64,000 nucleotides of DNA from Phorcus lineatus (GCA_921293015.1 OV121098.1:10329016-10393015); one strand, 5' to 3'. Shown: positions 46,512 through 58,347, numbered from the stretch's first letter. Made by a program: numbers and translations. The notes: generated from the sequence alone by a model not told the origin.

Positions 46512-47914
46512 ATTACATCCTTGTTCAGACTAATCGCCATTCTCTCCACACAGCGCAGCTTCATCATTATTTTCTATACGACCTCTGATATGATAGGGCA
46601 GTTTTGGAGGTTCCAGCAGGTTCCTTTACGGTAAAAAATATTGCAACCTAAACTGCCTTGCAATATTTCAGCCGTTGACAACACCACATGCATAGTTATG
46701 GCATGCTAAATAAGGCAAATATGCTGGGTAAAGAATACACGAAGTGCAGAGTGCACACTTAGATAAAGTTTATCTTTCTTAAAGCATACTGAAATATCTG
46801 AGGCGATTTGAATGATAAGTTTGTCAAGTGTTTCGCTGATTTCACAACTAACTTGAAATGACCAAATAGATTAAATGTTGGACGACCTTAATGTTAAATG
46901 AATTGAAGAATATGGACATCAATATGTCCATTCAGCATTTATTTATATGGCCACACAGATACTCCTAAAGCAAAATCATTGTATATTAAAACATGCTTGT
47001 AAGCTGATTCAGTTTTATCTGTCGATGAATGATCCAAAAGAATTCATTTTAAACAGCATTTCAAAATATACTTACAAAACTTTTAAGCTTAGAATTAAAA
47101 AAATACCAATACTAAGAATTGTCCATTGTATTGCAAGGTTATGGTCCTTCAGAATTAGGACGTAGATTTGTTAGTTGCTTAGGTAATCTAAACTAGTGTC
47201 GCAAATTTTCGCAAATATATGTTCATTTAAGTGACATACTTTGAATATTCTATTTACCAATTTCAGTGTATTTGACAACATCGGGATTATTTCACCACTT
47301 CTGGAAAAGACGCTCACTTTGTGAAAATGGCATTTGTGTCTGTGGCACTTTTGCAAACGAGAAAGACAAACACCTAAGCAACACCACGGAAGCTCAAAGC
47401 AAAATTCCACGTTAGACAGGCTTAGAGAAAAAGAGTCGTTAAAATGATTCATAAGCATAACGAATTTTACACATTATCTATCATTGTCAGTGTCATTTCA
47501 AATGCTGTATACTTAAGTCATTCTTTCATACAAAACAGCCTTTTCTATATTGTACTACAGTCTAAAAAAATAAGAAGTATTTAAGTAACCTATGCATTCA
47601 AATAAAACATATGTTCTATGTCCAGTTTTAATATTTTGCACTTTGCAAAAAATATTGATTGTTCCAAACTTTTTGAAAGGATCTCTTTCAAGTAAAGGTA
47701 TTGCATTGGTGAATTGAACGGCAAGTTGATATATGAAAGAACTTGAGTTAAAATATTACACAGTAGGTTTGTATCTATAACATTGCTTTAATATTTCATT
47801 CTGTCTGAGATAGTTGTTAATTCTACTTTTACAATTGAGGTGCAACACTATATCCCGATGCCTTTGATAGAGAGACTGTTATCACGTGACTCCTTGCTGC
47901 TACAACACATCTTT
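46512..47914 (+). repeat. Segmental duplication, block 1, copy B
   Basis: Counterpart of 7270-8130. It lacks the SINE found at 7548 in copy A. It contains about 540 bp (about 46870-47650) without a counterpart in A, and leads directly into exon 1 of gene B. Confidence 0.8.
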
Positions 47915-48004
47915 GATGCGAGAAATTTACCTGTACATTCAGAACCCAACTACCTTGATGACAATGTTTGTCATCTAGTGAGGGTTTCACATACAACAGT
48001 GAAG

Positions 48005-48229
48005 ATGAAGTATTTCGTTAAGTTCTTGTTCAACTGTCTTACTTTATTGTGTTCAGTGAAAGGAACAGTAAGGTTTGACGGACGGTTGGTTGAATGCTGT
48101 ATTTCTTGCATTGCCAGTTGCAGATGTAACAGTTTTCTGTACAGCGCAGACAACAGAACGTGTATAAAACAGGGTGACACACATAATCCAGGCCGATTGA
48201 CAGGGATCAAGATCTACTCCCTCGTACAG
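48005..48229 (+). CDS. Exon 1 of gene B: signal peptide plus PAN-like cysteine module
   Basis: The ATG at 48005 (GTGAAGATGA context) opens 75 codons ending in CAG before a GTACTG donor, phase 0. The open frame extends upstream to 47840, but MKYFVKFLFNCLTLLCSVKG is a clear signal peptide, which favours this start. Residues 31-53 read CCISCIASCRCNSFL then C. The CC, C41 and C53 spacing equals that of gene A exon 1, and the C..C..C..F pattern resembles PAN/Apple modules of extracellular receptors. Exon 2 at 62278 is in phase. A 5.2-kb LINE in the opposite orientation now lies in the intron only ~420 bp downstream. Confidence 0.65.
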
Positions 48230-48354
48230 GTACTGTAACGATTATTCAAATTTATTACGCTTTTGTATTTGTAGTACTTTTATATCAAACAACTGTTTTG
48301 CTAGAAATCAATAAAGAAAAAATTACCCTCAAAGCGAATCTTGTAAAATATATA

Positions 48355-48460
48355 CAATTATGGGCTGGTAAATTCGGTCAATACCGAATTGACCTCTCAA
48401 ATATTGCTTTCTTCGGGTCTATAAAAACAGGTATTGACCGAATTCACCAGTCCATAATTG
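48355..48460. repeat. Hairpin with 31-bp arms just after exon 1 of gene B
   Basis: Arms 48355-48385 and 48430-48460 pair with two mismatches around a 44-nt loop. The left side also holds a short internal palindrome (GGTCAATACCGAATTGACC). Probably a miniature foldback element; a structured intronic RNA is possible. Confidence 0.75.
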
Positions 48461-48742
48461 TTTTATAATGTTTCGAAATAAATACGAAAAGAAAAGAAAA
48501 AACTACAGTCATGAACAGCAATGTGTAACAATTGTTCAACCTGACGGTCAAATGATGACACAATAACAATAGCATGACGTCATGTAACAAGGGTGTGACG
48601 TCATTATGTCTATTTCAAGTCAAGATATTTTGGTCGGACTCAGAGTGAAGTCTTCTTCTTTATTTCTCCAACAACCACCCAGCGGTGGTACAAGAGTACA
48701 AAGTCATCAAATTACATATATACAATCACAAGATGGGGCAAA

Positions 48743-51700
48743 TTAACTTTTAAAATGTGTAAATATATACTTAATAAACAGTGATAGTTTTTTCATTTCT
48801 GATGTTTTCTTTGAGCACATTAAATGTTTGAAGGACGTAAGATTCCTCCATTTAAGGTATTTGGGAGGAATATATTTCTGTCTTGCTACCTTAAAGTAAT
48901 TACATCTCAATAAATAGTGAAGTTCATCCCCCAATGCTGGGGAGTCGCACAACTTACAAATTCTATTTTCTCTAATAATGCCCTCCCACCGACCAGTCTC
49001 AATAGGTAGAAAGTGGTTAGTTGTTCTAAATTTCAGTATTGGGATAAAAACATTTGTCGGAAGAAAGAAATAACGTTCAAATGCAATGGAATCTTTTATA
49101 ATCTTGTAATAAAGTGCTTTAGGACTATCATTTATTAATGAGCACCAACTCTGAAAAAAGTGATCTTTTAGGACAGATTCTACCTTTGAGGCTAGCCATT
49201 CGGTGTTAAATGATTCCGGGTTCTTGAGAACATTACTTAAACCAACATGATTCAACGTGTGTTCTACAACATTTAACCACTTGTCATTATAATCATAGAG
49301 TTGTTTTTTCACAGAAACAAAGTTGTACAAGGTGTGGGAAAGTTTAGCATTTATGGTTTTAGGTACAGCTAGGGAATGCCAAAATTTAACCAATCGCTTT
49401 ATAATTTTAATTCTCAGAGGATATCTTCCCAATTCCCCATACACCATGTAGTTTGGGGTGGATACTTTAAGATTACAGATCAGTTTTAGAAACTTCAAAT
49501 GAACTTTTTCAATAATTTCTAGTGATTCGTGACCCCAGATTTCACAACCGTAACAAAGAATAGGAACAATCATAGTATCAAATGCCCGGACTAAGCAGTC
49601 AACAGGAAGATTGATATTTCTAGCCCTTTTCAAAAGGGAAAACATAGCCTTACTTCCTGAGTCAACTAAAGTTTTAATGGCGTGGACAAGTCTTCCCGAT
49701 CTGTGTAATTTTAAACCAAGATACATATAATGATCAACAATTTCGAGAGTTTGATTCCCGAAGTAAAATTTGTGTTTACTTTTAGAAGGTTTTCCACCGC
49801 CAAATATAACAATTTGGGTTTTGGATATATTGACATCAAGTTTCCATTGCATACAATACAACCGAAAAGATTCTAATGATTTCTGGAGTCCCTTTGGGCT
49901 GTCACTAATGAGTGCTGCATCGTCTGCATAAAGGAGAATAACAAAGTGTAGAATCATATTTACATCAAAACATTCGACATGAACACCCTCACAATTATCA
50001 TTCGACAAATGTGACTCAAGATCATTTAAAAACAGTGAAAATAACAGCGGTGAAAGGTTTTCACCTTGCCGAACACCACACTCACTCGTGAAATACTCAG
50101 AGTGAAAATTATTTACATACACACATGATTTGATATTCTTGTACATGTTTTGTATTAAGTTGAAGAAACGGCCATGTACACCTTGCTTCAAAAGTTTATG
50201 CCACAAACCAATTCTCCAGACATTATCAAAGGCTTTGGAAAAATCGATAAAAGCACAGTAAAGTTTTTTGTTACACTTTTTAAGTAAATTCGTCAACATA
50301 TTAAGTACAAAAATATTGTCAATTGTAGAAAAGCCTTTGCGAAAACCAGCCTGAACATTACTAAGAATACTGTTATTGTCTATAAAATTAGTCAACCTTG
50401 TGTTAAGTATGGAAGTGAATAGTTTTCCTAAACAACTCAATATGGTAATGGGCCTATACGATGATGGATCATCGATATTTCCTTTATTCTTGTATATAGG
50501 TTTGATCATTCCCGTTAACCAAGCTTCTGGTATTTGTCCAGTTTTTAGCACTAGATTGAACAGGGCCAGACATAAGGGACGAATCCTTTCAATGGAATCA
50601 ATCAGGTAGTCATTTTCTATCAAGTCAATACCAGAGGCCTTATTCCTTTTTAGATTGTTAACTGCATGTGTTATTTCTGGTGAGGTAACATCGTCGTTAA
50701 GTACAGATGTATCGTATTTATCAAAAACATGATTATCATCAGTAATACTATCGTCTTGTGTTGCTTTATTCATGTCTCTGAAATATTTCAAAAAATCATC
50801 TAAATGTGGACCTGCAGAATCATGACTACTAGTCGCAGGTTTCAGAAGTTTCCAATACTGCTTGACTGAGAGTTGTTCTTTACTACGCAGAATGCTACTC
50901 GCTTTATGCTTTGTTTTATTGATATGCTTGTTCAAACATCTTTTATAAGTTTTAGATTGCTTTTTATAATTCAACTCATTCTCGTATGATTTGAATTTCT
51001 TATATTGTTTACGTGCCTTTCTGTATCCCTTTCTAGCTACATGACAGTCTTTGCCGAACCAAGGTTTGCTACTACGCGCACTACGCATGGATGTTGTAGT
51101 ACGCGAAGGACGTATTTCATTCACGCCAAAAGTTGCACGTGCAGCATCACCTAACGCATGAGCGATTCCATTGGCTACTGTATCCACTACGTCAGAGTCA
51201 CCATGACCTTGCAAGGCTCTCTGAGTCAAATCTGTTAAAAAATCGATATGTGCGTTGTCAAGTTTGTTTACAAACTCAGTAGCTTTACTTTTATCATAAC
51301 GTTTCGGTCGGTCCAGGGTGGGGTTTTGGGTTTCTGTATTTATCGTAACTGGTATATCAATATTACTTTTGGCAGCAATATCATCTTTAGAATGAAAAGT
51401 AAATGAAACTGGGCAATGAACATCAGAAAACAGTGAGGAGAATGGTATAACTTTGAAATTATCAAAAAGGGGTAGACAAGAGGGGGATGATATGACGTAA
51501 TCAATAAGGCTTTTATCTTTACATGTGGGATTTCCAACTCCTTCGTCCTCGCCAATTCGACCATTACATATCAGAAGATTGTGATTTTTACATAAATCAG
51601 TAAGTTTTTTACCGAAGTTATTGACTTTTCCTGTATCTTGTGTTGTTCTATTAACAGGTTTATTCAGATCTGTCAGAACATTCTGGGGATTGGGGATTAT

Positions 51701-52582
51701 ACTTTCATCCAAATCTAACTCATTAAGAATGGTTCTATCAACAGAGCAATAATCTGGTAAGGTCCCTGATCTTGCGTTAAAGTCGCCCATAAGGACTACA
51801 TATTCACTAGTGGTTAGACATTCAAGTACATGAGATTCAATATCATCAAACACCTGCAGGTTACAATATTTAGACCCTTCAGGGGGAATATAAACAATTC
51901 CCAATATCAGATCATTCTCTGTCTGGAGGAGATCACTATTTATCTTCACCCACAGAATGTATTCACTTTCTTTGTCTAGTACAGAAACAAATTTAGAATA
52001 TTCTGTCCGAACAGCTAATGCAATACCACCAGATTTTCTTTTGAACACAGATCTATGTTTAAAGTGAAGGGTATATCCTTCTATTTCTAGATCATCAAAC
52101 TGATCAGTTTTTGTCTCCTGAAATGCAATAATGTCATGCTTATCAATGAGTTCCTGCAGTTCTGGGTAGAACAGTTTCTGCCTTAGACCACAAACATTTA
52201 ATGTCATGAAGTTTAGAGTGGAAGTTGATCCCACTTTGTCCTCAGTATCTATCTGACAAGGAATGACATTATCTGAATCCGCATATTGTTTGTTATTCAC
52301 GCTATGAGTACCCCTTACGTTATGGTCACAGCTCACATGAGGGTCACAGGGAGACACATGCATAGGGTCAGTTGTGCCTTGTATAATGTCCTCCTTATTG
52401 GACAAGTTCACACTCGTTGGGAGAGAGGGTGTTTTAATGTATGTTTTAGGCACTGGAGAAGAATCTGTTGTATCGGCGTGGTCTCTGTGTGACGGTAAAT
52501 GAATCTGTTCAACAGTACAGTAGTTACTCACATATTTGTCAGTCACAACATCAGCTGAGCGCTCTGCACCACCCCGGCACCC
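48743..52582 (-). CDS. LINE ORF2: AP endonuclease and reverse transcriptase
   Basis: The frame is open from the codon after the ORF1 stop. Numbering here starts at a GTG (52546) and gives 1267 residues. Apurinic-like endonuclease at ~111-382: N117 in TLNVCG, E144 in QETK, Y219 in VYIPP, D255/N257 in GDFNAR, D349 in LIDYV, and SDVH at 374-377. Reverse transcriptase at ~675-930: IDFSKAFD, GVRQGENLSPLLFSLF and catalytic YADD at 873-876. A C-terminal CKLC-x9-H-x4-C motif lies at 1197-1215. Together these nick target DNA and copy the element RNA there. The first in-frame ATG is at residue 62, before the endonuclease, so translation would need readthrough of the TAG or reinitiation. All catalytic residues I can recognise are intact. 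Confidence 0.92.
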   Translation of the reverse strand, partial: GCRGGAERSADVVTDKYVSNYCTVEQIHLPSHRDHADTTDSSPVPKTYIKTPSLPTSVNLSNKEDIIQGTTDPMHVSPCDPHVSCDHNVRGTHSVNNKQYADSDNVIPCQIDTEDKVGSTSTLNFMTLNVCGLRQKLFYPELQELIDKHDIIAFQETKTDQFDDLEIEGYTLHFKHRSVFKRKSGGIALAVRTEYSKFVSVLDKESEYILWVKINSDLLQTENDLILGIVYIPPEGSKYCNLQVFDDIESHVLECLTTSEYVVLMGDFNARSGTLPDYCSVDRTILNELDLDESIIPNPQNVLTDLNKPVNRTTQDTGKVNNFGKKLTDLCKNHNLLICNGRIGEDEGVGNPTCKDKSLIDYVISSPSCLPLFDNFKVIPFSSLFSDVHCPVSFTFHSKDDIAAKSNIDIPVTINTETQNPTLDRPKRYDKSKATEFVNKLDNAHIDFLTDLTQRALQGHGDSDVVDTVANGIAHALGDAARATFGVNEIRPSRTTTSMRSARSSKPWFGKDCHVARKGYRKARKQYKKFKSYENELNYKKQSKTYKRCLNKHINKTKHKASSILRSKEQLSVKQYWKLLKPATSSHDSAGPHLDDFLKYFRDMNKATQDDSITDDNHVFDKYDTSVLNDDVTSPEITHAVNNLKRNKASGIDLIENDYLIDSIERIRPLCLALFNLVLKTGQIPEAWLTGMIKPIYKNKGNIDDPSSYRPITILSCLGKLFTSILNTRLTNFIDNNSILSNVQAGFRKGFSTIDNIFVLNMLTNLLKKCNKKLYCAFIDFSKAFDNVWRIGLWHKLLKQGVHGRFFNLIQNMYKNIKSCVYVNNFHSEYFTSECGVRQGENLSPLLFSLFLNDLESHLSNDNCEGVHVECFDVNMILHFVILLYADDAALISDSPKGLQKSLESFRLYCMQWKLDVNISKTQIVIFGGGKPSKSKHKFYFGNQTLEIVDHYMYLGLKLHRSGRLVHAIKTLVDSGSKAMFSLLKRARNINLPVDCLVRAFDTMIVPILCYGCEIWGHESLEIIEKVHLKFLKLICNLKVSTPNYMVYGELGRYPLRIKIIKRLVKFWHSLAVPKTINAKLSHTLYNFVSVKKQLYDYNDKWLNVVEHTLNHVGLSNVLKNPESFNTEWLASKVESVLKDHFFQSWCSLINDSPKALYYKIIKDSIAFERYFFLPTNVFIPILKFRTTNHFLPIETGRWEGIIRENRICKLCDSPALGDELHYLLRCNYFKVARQKYIPPKYLKWRNLTSFKHLMCSKKTSEMKKLSLFIKYIFTHFKS

Positions 52583-53692
52583 CTAACTCGGCCTCGTTCT
52601 GGTGTTGTTTACCTGGGAAGGTGAGGGTGATTGAGGCGCACGATAGGGAGGTGGAGGCTGTACAGATTGCAGAACATTGTCGATATACAGCTTGTCTACA
52701 ACGAGTACAGCTCGTTTTCCTTGACGTCTAGCATCTCTCAGACGTGGCATCAGGACATCTCTCCTGTAGTTGCTAATGTCATCAGGAAACTGCTCGACAA
52801 TGCCGTAAGGCTTACCTTTCAACTCCTTCCCTGCTCGTTTCACTGAGTCCCTTTCCATTGTATAGATAAATTTGGCGATGATTGGACGTGGCCGGGATCT
52901 ATCTTGTTGTCGTTTACCAATCCTGTGGGCTCTCTTGAAGTGAAGGTTGCTGCCATCCATACGGAGTTCCGCTTTGATGAATTCTCGGAGAACTACTTCA
53001 CAATCTTCGAACCTGTTTGGGCCATCCACTGGAGCCTCAGGGATGTTTGTGAATATCAGGTTATCCCGCATTGTCCTACACCTCAGATCTATGAAGGATT
53101 CCTTCAGCCAAATGTTATTTTCTTGTAAACCCTGAATCACAGACGTGTCATCTTTGAGTTTCCTGATATCAAGTTCCATAGACGTCCTAGCCTGATTAAG
53201 CTCTTCTATGTTTGCGTCCATAAATGATACACTCGATTCGAGATCACCCACTTGTTGTCTCAAACCGTCAAAGGAGTTGACTTTCAACTCAAGGTTTGCT
53301 ACTCTGCCTTTAACATCGTTAATGTCTCTCTCGATTGTGTCAAGTTTCATTAGTTTAGTCTCAATGTTGTTGAGTTTTGAAAGAATGAGAGCATTATTAT
53401 CTTGCACTGGTGGAGTAGGGGACATATTTTGTGGTAGATACGGTATCTGGTATTGACCATTGGGCGTCGTGAAGCCGTAGTAGTGATTAGGGATGGACGC
53501 TGCAGGAGAATATACAGCATCTAGTGATTCTCTGACGATCATACCTGTGTTCACTGGTTGAGCGGATTGGTGTAAGTTTGTAGCCGTTGAAGATACTTGC
53601 TTATCCAAGGGTGAGTCCATGCTGTCTGTCGACGATTTCTTTTTCCTCTTCTTTTCTTTTTGTGATGGATTTTGTTGATCTCGACTCGCCAT
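52583..53692 (-). CDS. LINE ORF1: coiled-coil RNA-binding protein
   Basis: True ATG at 53692, 369 residues. A basic N-terminus (KEKKRKKKSS, 12-21) is followed by a low-complexity linker, a predicted coiled coil (~100-200, heptad-like L/I spacing), an L1-ORF1p-like RNA-recognition fold (~203-290 with RTMRDNLIFTNIPE, FKRAHRIGK and RPRPIIAKF) and a C-terminal domain with LVVDKLY (~290-340). A proline-rich end follows. In the L1 family such proteins trimerise, bind element RNA and act as nucleic-acid chaperones. It ends with TAG, and the next codon continues straight into the ORF2 frame with no shift. Confidence 0.9.
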   Translation of the reverse strand: MASRDQQNPSQKEKKRKKKSSTDSMDSPLDKQVSSTATNLHQSAQPVNTGMIVRESLDAVYSPAASIPNHYYGFTTPNGQYQIPYLPQNMSPTPPVQDNNALILSKLNNIETKLMKLDTIERDINDVKGRVANLELKVNSFDGLRQQVGDLESSVSFMDANIEELNQARTSMELDIRKLKDDTSVIQGLQENNIWLKESFIDLRCRTMRDNLIFTNIPEAPVDGPNRFEDCEVVLREFIKAELRMDGSNLHFKRAHRIGKRQQDRSRPRPIIAKFIYTMERDSVKRAGKELKGKPYGIVEQFPDDISNYRRDVLMPRLRDARRQGKRAVLVVDKLYIDNVLQSVQPPPPYRAPQSPSPSQVNNTRTRPS

Positions 53693-53804
53693 CCTGTTGC
53701 ATGTGTAGTTATAGTATTATATATACCGTACTTGGACGATTCACGACCTCGGATAGCAGTTAGCAGATAAAAAATTGACAGAGATTTTCAAAACACGTCA
53801 CGCT

Positions 53805-53815
53805 GCCGCCATCTT
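53805..53815 (-). promoter_or_regulatory. YY1-type site at the LINE 5' end
   Basis: AAGATGGCGGC on the minus strand, within the first bases of the element. The same motif in the 5' UTR of mammalian L1 binds YY1 and fixes the transcription start. Convergent or conserved use here is inference. Confidence 0.55.
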
Positions 53816-53818
53816 GTG

Positions 53819-56800
53819 GACAACCCCCCTCAATATGATTTTCTGTCGACTGACACGTGACCACTTCTCGACCAATCGGATCGCCGGAAAAACAAGCTTA
53901 CATAATAATAGTATATAAAGAAATTGGTTATTGACCAATGTAGAACTTCTTTCCTTTGCCCTTAATAAATAATGGTCGAATACATCCGATATTTTCAATG
54001 ATCCAGAAACGCCCCATTTTAACCCATCTACATTAGTTGAGGAGGACATACCATTATCTCGATATGACCTTATTATCTAATAAATTTCTATTTGCATTTC
54101 AGCTGAGACATACGTCATCAATACTAGATGTATTCATTCTATAAATTATTTTATTTCAAAACTGTGTAAGATGTTGGAATGTGGGTGCTATGTAACAAGT
54201 TCATAGAATTTATTTTCAGCAATTCTTTTCTCTTTTTTTCGGGTTTAGTTTTCTTAACATAGTTTAGCATATACATATGTCAACATTATCTTTAACTTTA
54301 AATATTGGCAAGGTAACCAAGAATGGTTGTTGTCTGAAATCAATATAGAGTTATATATCTGTGCTAATCTCAAAAGGTCGGTTTTCATTTTTTAGATCTT
54401 TCTGCTCTACAATCACCAATGATACATACGATAGTTACATTCTGAATTTTTCGAGGAAATTATTTCAACTATAGTTATGTTGCATCCTTAACCTCCTCCC
54501 TGCTGGATTGTTTGGAGTTTTTTTCAGAGAGGTCCAAAACTATAAAATTCTAACAATGACGTCACATGGGCATACCTCATGTAAAGTTGATCTCTACTTT
54601 ATTATAATATTTTTTCATCAAAAATCTAAATATTTCTATGAATGATATATTTTCCTTACCAAATATTGTCATTATTTCTTTTTAATTATTCTAATAGTTT
54701 TCTCAAGTAGATTTTATATCCACTTGTCGATGAATGAAATGAAAAAATTCACATTTCAAGACTTTTGTACTACATTTTCTAAGTCAGATTATTTCGTCAA
54801 TAACCATTTTAAAGGAAATTTGTTTACACCATTTTGTTCAGAATTAAATTTTGCACCAGAAAAAGGTGCATTACTGGGATTTCGTTCCAGAAGGCAAGCA
54901 CTTGTTATAAGCGATGTTCATATAAATGATAAAAAATCTACGTAATTCGCAGCAATGAACATTTCTCACTGAACGATGCAATTTCATTTCACGTTGATAA
55001 TTTACCAAATAACGTATCAATCGTTAAAAAATTTACACCCAATTTTAGGAAATCTATTCACCTTTCTATGTTCCAAACATGAGTACTTAGCATCACTTAT
55101 TTCTTACTTTTTAACTTCCATCTTTCATTGTAATAGTAAACAAGTCGGATCAAAAAGACTTGATGACCTCGTTATAACGCGCAAGTAGGCACGCCGATCA
55201 CGGAGTTCATCAAATCAAGATATCAAGAAATCACTTTCACCTTGTAAAAAATCCATTTAAAACATACATTTTTGCAAATTAGCGTGTTAGGATTTACGTT
55301 AATTCGGTCTGAAATAGTCGTAAAATACAATCCAACATGAGCTTACACCGCATCGGGGAAACTGTCAACAAAGTCACGTGATGTCTGCGCCGATCATCAG
55401 ACCTTATTTTGTTTGTTATTTTCGCAATAATTACATGAAGGGCACACAAATTCTGATTTGATGTTAGAAGTGTAATTCTCTATGATTCTTTTTAATTGTA
55501 TGGATGAAATAATGCGTTCATTCATATGATACAAACAATTTGTTTGAGATGGTCCCCTTTTCAAAGCGTTTCACTGCGTGCCCTCCATTTGCAATCTCCA
55601 TTGAAAATGACACCCCCGATTTCGTTTGAAAACCAATAATTTTCAGTGAAAAACTAACTTCGAAACTTAAAATGATGTACATGAAGATCTCTCCAGGTGT
55701 ATTCATACAAGTATTTATTGTTTACGTGTCTATTTAATTTGTAATTCACGATTTTAGTGAGCGAGGCAAGAGTCAAATTCGCCGCAATGCAAACTCGCCT
55801 AAAAATATTGATCGATTAGAGTGTCAAGTCATGTCCAACACGGTTCATGTATGAAATTTGAACACAGTTATCATTTAATTTCTAGATTATCTGGTAGAAA
55901 ATGTTTTCTAGTTTCATTGTGTATAAAAATTAAATCAATTTGATAAAATTACTCACTGAGATTGTATTCATGACTGAATCCTGTTATGCGATCGCTTGTT
56001 GACATTATGCAAATTAATCGGGTCAAGGGCAATGAATGAAACACTGCTGTAAAGGTAATATTACGACATAATAATTTGTTTTTGATTTATTGAGGGAAAC
56101 TTCACTTTTTTCGTTTCAGTTTATGAAATTGTATTAATTTATGAGACCCGTTATTTTCCTCAAAATACATAAATTTATTTACGACACTCCCGTCACGGAA
56201 ATAACGTGTTGACAGCTTATGGCGGGAACCGTTCAATGTATTTTTTTATAAACAATTGCTTATTGTGGCAGTTATTTTTATGACATTTTGAAATTATTCT
56301 GATATCTCGGAAGAAAAATCGATAAAGAATTCATTCATATGAGGTTTTTTTATATTTTGGAAGAATGTGAGATCCTTAAAAACGTAAGTGAAATATGGTG
56401 ATTATTTTATGTATGTTTATCAAACAGCAATCTTTCGATCTTTTGATTTACTGACAAAGTCATATTATCTCCACAACTTTCTAACGAAGAAATATTTGCT
56501 CTCATAACGTGACAGAAAGCTAAAATAGAATATTCTGAACAAAATGATACAACAACTATGTACATTTCACGCACTTGAAAATGCATCTGATCACTATGAA
56601 CTTGATTGGTAAAATCACTGTTAGGATAAAAAACGAGCACCTTGATTTGTAATTACGAACAAAGATTTTTAATTCATCACTTCTTTATAAAATAAATTTT
56701 GAGAGTAATGATATTTTCACCATATGAAAGCCCATTGAATAGTGATTCAGAAAATGTTTACCTTTTTAGGATTAAAGAGACTTTTTCACTTACTTTTGTC

Positions 56801-57029
56801 AAATGTATTTCGAAGGGACAAATAACATTGACATGTCAATATGTCAAAGTCTGCTCGGGTCCATATGGAGCCTACAGCAGGGACAAGTTTAAAGGAAATA
56901 CTATATACTTCTGGGTCTATGTCTGACCTTCATCTAGATTTAGTGGTTTAATCTTTTCAACAGGACATCATATTTTTATACAATGGTACAATGTAAAATA
57001 ATAATAGTGAAAGATTGTCAAAGTCTAGT
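53819..57029. other. Intron 1 of gene B, spacer
   Basis: AT-rich, with several ATG-led frames of 60-77 codons (54724, 54976, 56407, 56699) that lack splice support or known motifs. No repeat partner in the window. Confidence 0.35.
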
Positions 57030-58347
57030 AATTAACTCTGCAACAATAGATTCTATGATAGATTTATCCATCAAGTTGTTTGTCCTCTTGTATGCCGACG
57101 ACACTGTCCTTTTGGCCTCCTCAAGAGCAAATCTCCAAAAAGCCATAAACTATTTTGAAGCATATTGCAATATTTGGAAATTAACAATAAATGTTGAAAA
57201 AAAAAGTTCTTGTATTTGGCGGTAACAAAAATGATATGAGTAAAGATATTTTTCTCAACGGTTCCCCTTTAGAATATGTTAACGAGAATAAATACCTGCG
57301 TGTTATTTTTGATAAGAAATGCAGTTTTAAACTTTCTATTACAAATCTTTGTCGACAGGCCACAAAAGCAATGTATTTTGTATTACGTAAAAGTCAAATC
57401 TTTAACCTGTCAATCCAGTGCCGGCTTTATCTTTTTGACACAATGGTAAAACCTATATTGCTGTATGGATGTGAAATATGGGGTTCCGTTGGTCTTAAAC
57501 AAATTGAAAATGTACATGTTTGCTTTATGAGAAAACGTTTACCTGTAAAAAAGAGTACACCTTTATATATGCTCTATGGTGAACTTGGAAGAGTTCCTCT
57601 CTCGGTTGATGTGAAAAACCGTATGTCAAGATTACTTACTGACAAAGCTAGTAAAATATCTTTTATTATGTATTCAGTTGTATAAAACCTCTATAATAAC
57701 GGCATTTACAATTATAGCTGGATGTCATGTATCCATAAAATCCTCAACAGCATAGGTCCAAGCTATGTATGGCTATCACAGTCTCCTATTTCATCTTCCT
57801 GGCTCAAAAGATCTGCTCACTCTATTTTAACAGATAATGCCAAACAAAATTGGAGCTCTGAGTTAAAAAAAAAGGTTTATTATATTCCCTTATGAAAGCA
57901 CAATTTGGACTTGAAAATTACTTAACATCCCTGCCCGAAAATAAAGCTATACCATTACTCCTGTTTTGAACTTCATGCCACCACTTACCGATTGAAAAAG
58001 GAAGATGGAGTAGGATACCTAAATCTGAAAGAAAATGTAAATTGTGTTGTATGGAAGATGTTGGAGATGAGTTTCATTATATTTTTAATTGTACATATTT
58101 CACTAAAGAAAGAGCTTTGTATATACCAACACAATTTCTGAAAAGACCAAATATGGTTAAACTTCAGAAACTATTCATGTATAAAAAGATATCGGTATTA
58201 AAAAACCTTATTAACTTCTGTAGAATTATTATGCAAACTGTTAAATCTTCCAGCTAATCATCTATCCGCTTGTAAAATGTATATAACTGTCATTTTGTAC
58301 CTCATATGCCGAGGATCTCGGCCTGAGTGTAATAAAGTTCTGTTCTG
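57030..58347 (+). mobile_element. LINE relic, 5'-truncated and frameshifted
   Basis: Begins within the reverse transcriptase (LFVLLYADDTVLL). It shifts frame at an A-run near 57198 and continues as VFGGNKN through YGCEIWGS and MLYGELGRVPLS. Stops near 57685 and short frameshifts follow. The C-terminal part (58042-58257) keeps CCMEDVGDEFHY and NCTYF, matching the intact LINE (CDSPALGDELHY and RCNYF). The 3' end has a GCCGAGGATCTCGGC hairpin, AATAAA and a GTTCT-repeat tail. Same broad clade as the full-length element but a different family, judging by the tail. Confidence 0.85.

Larger units (their letters stand above)
48652..53818 (-). mobile_element. Full-length LINE (APE-type non-LTR retrotransposon)
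   Basis: Minus-strand order: a 5' UTR of about 125 nt beginning near 53818 with an AAGATGGCGGC YY1-type site, ORF1 (53692-52583), ORF2 (52582-48743), then a 3' UTR with AATAAA and an AAGAAGAAG-type end near 48652. Both frames are open, so the copy could be recent and possibly competent. ORF1 of the L1-like RNA-binding type plus ORF2 with endonuclease, reverse transcriptase and a C-terminal CCHC-like motif, without RNase H, fits the CR1/L2/L1-like range of clades. I cannot place it more closely. No clear target-site duplication was found. It is inserted in intron 1 of gene B, antisense to it. Confidence 0.9.
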
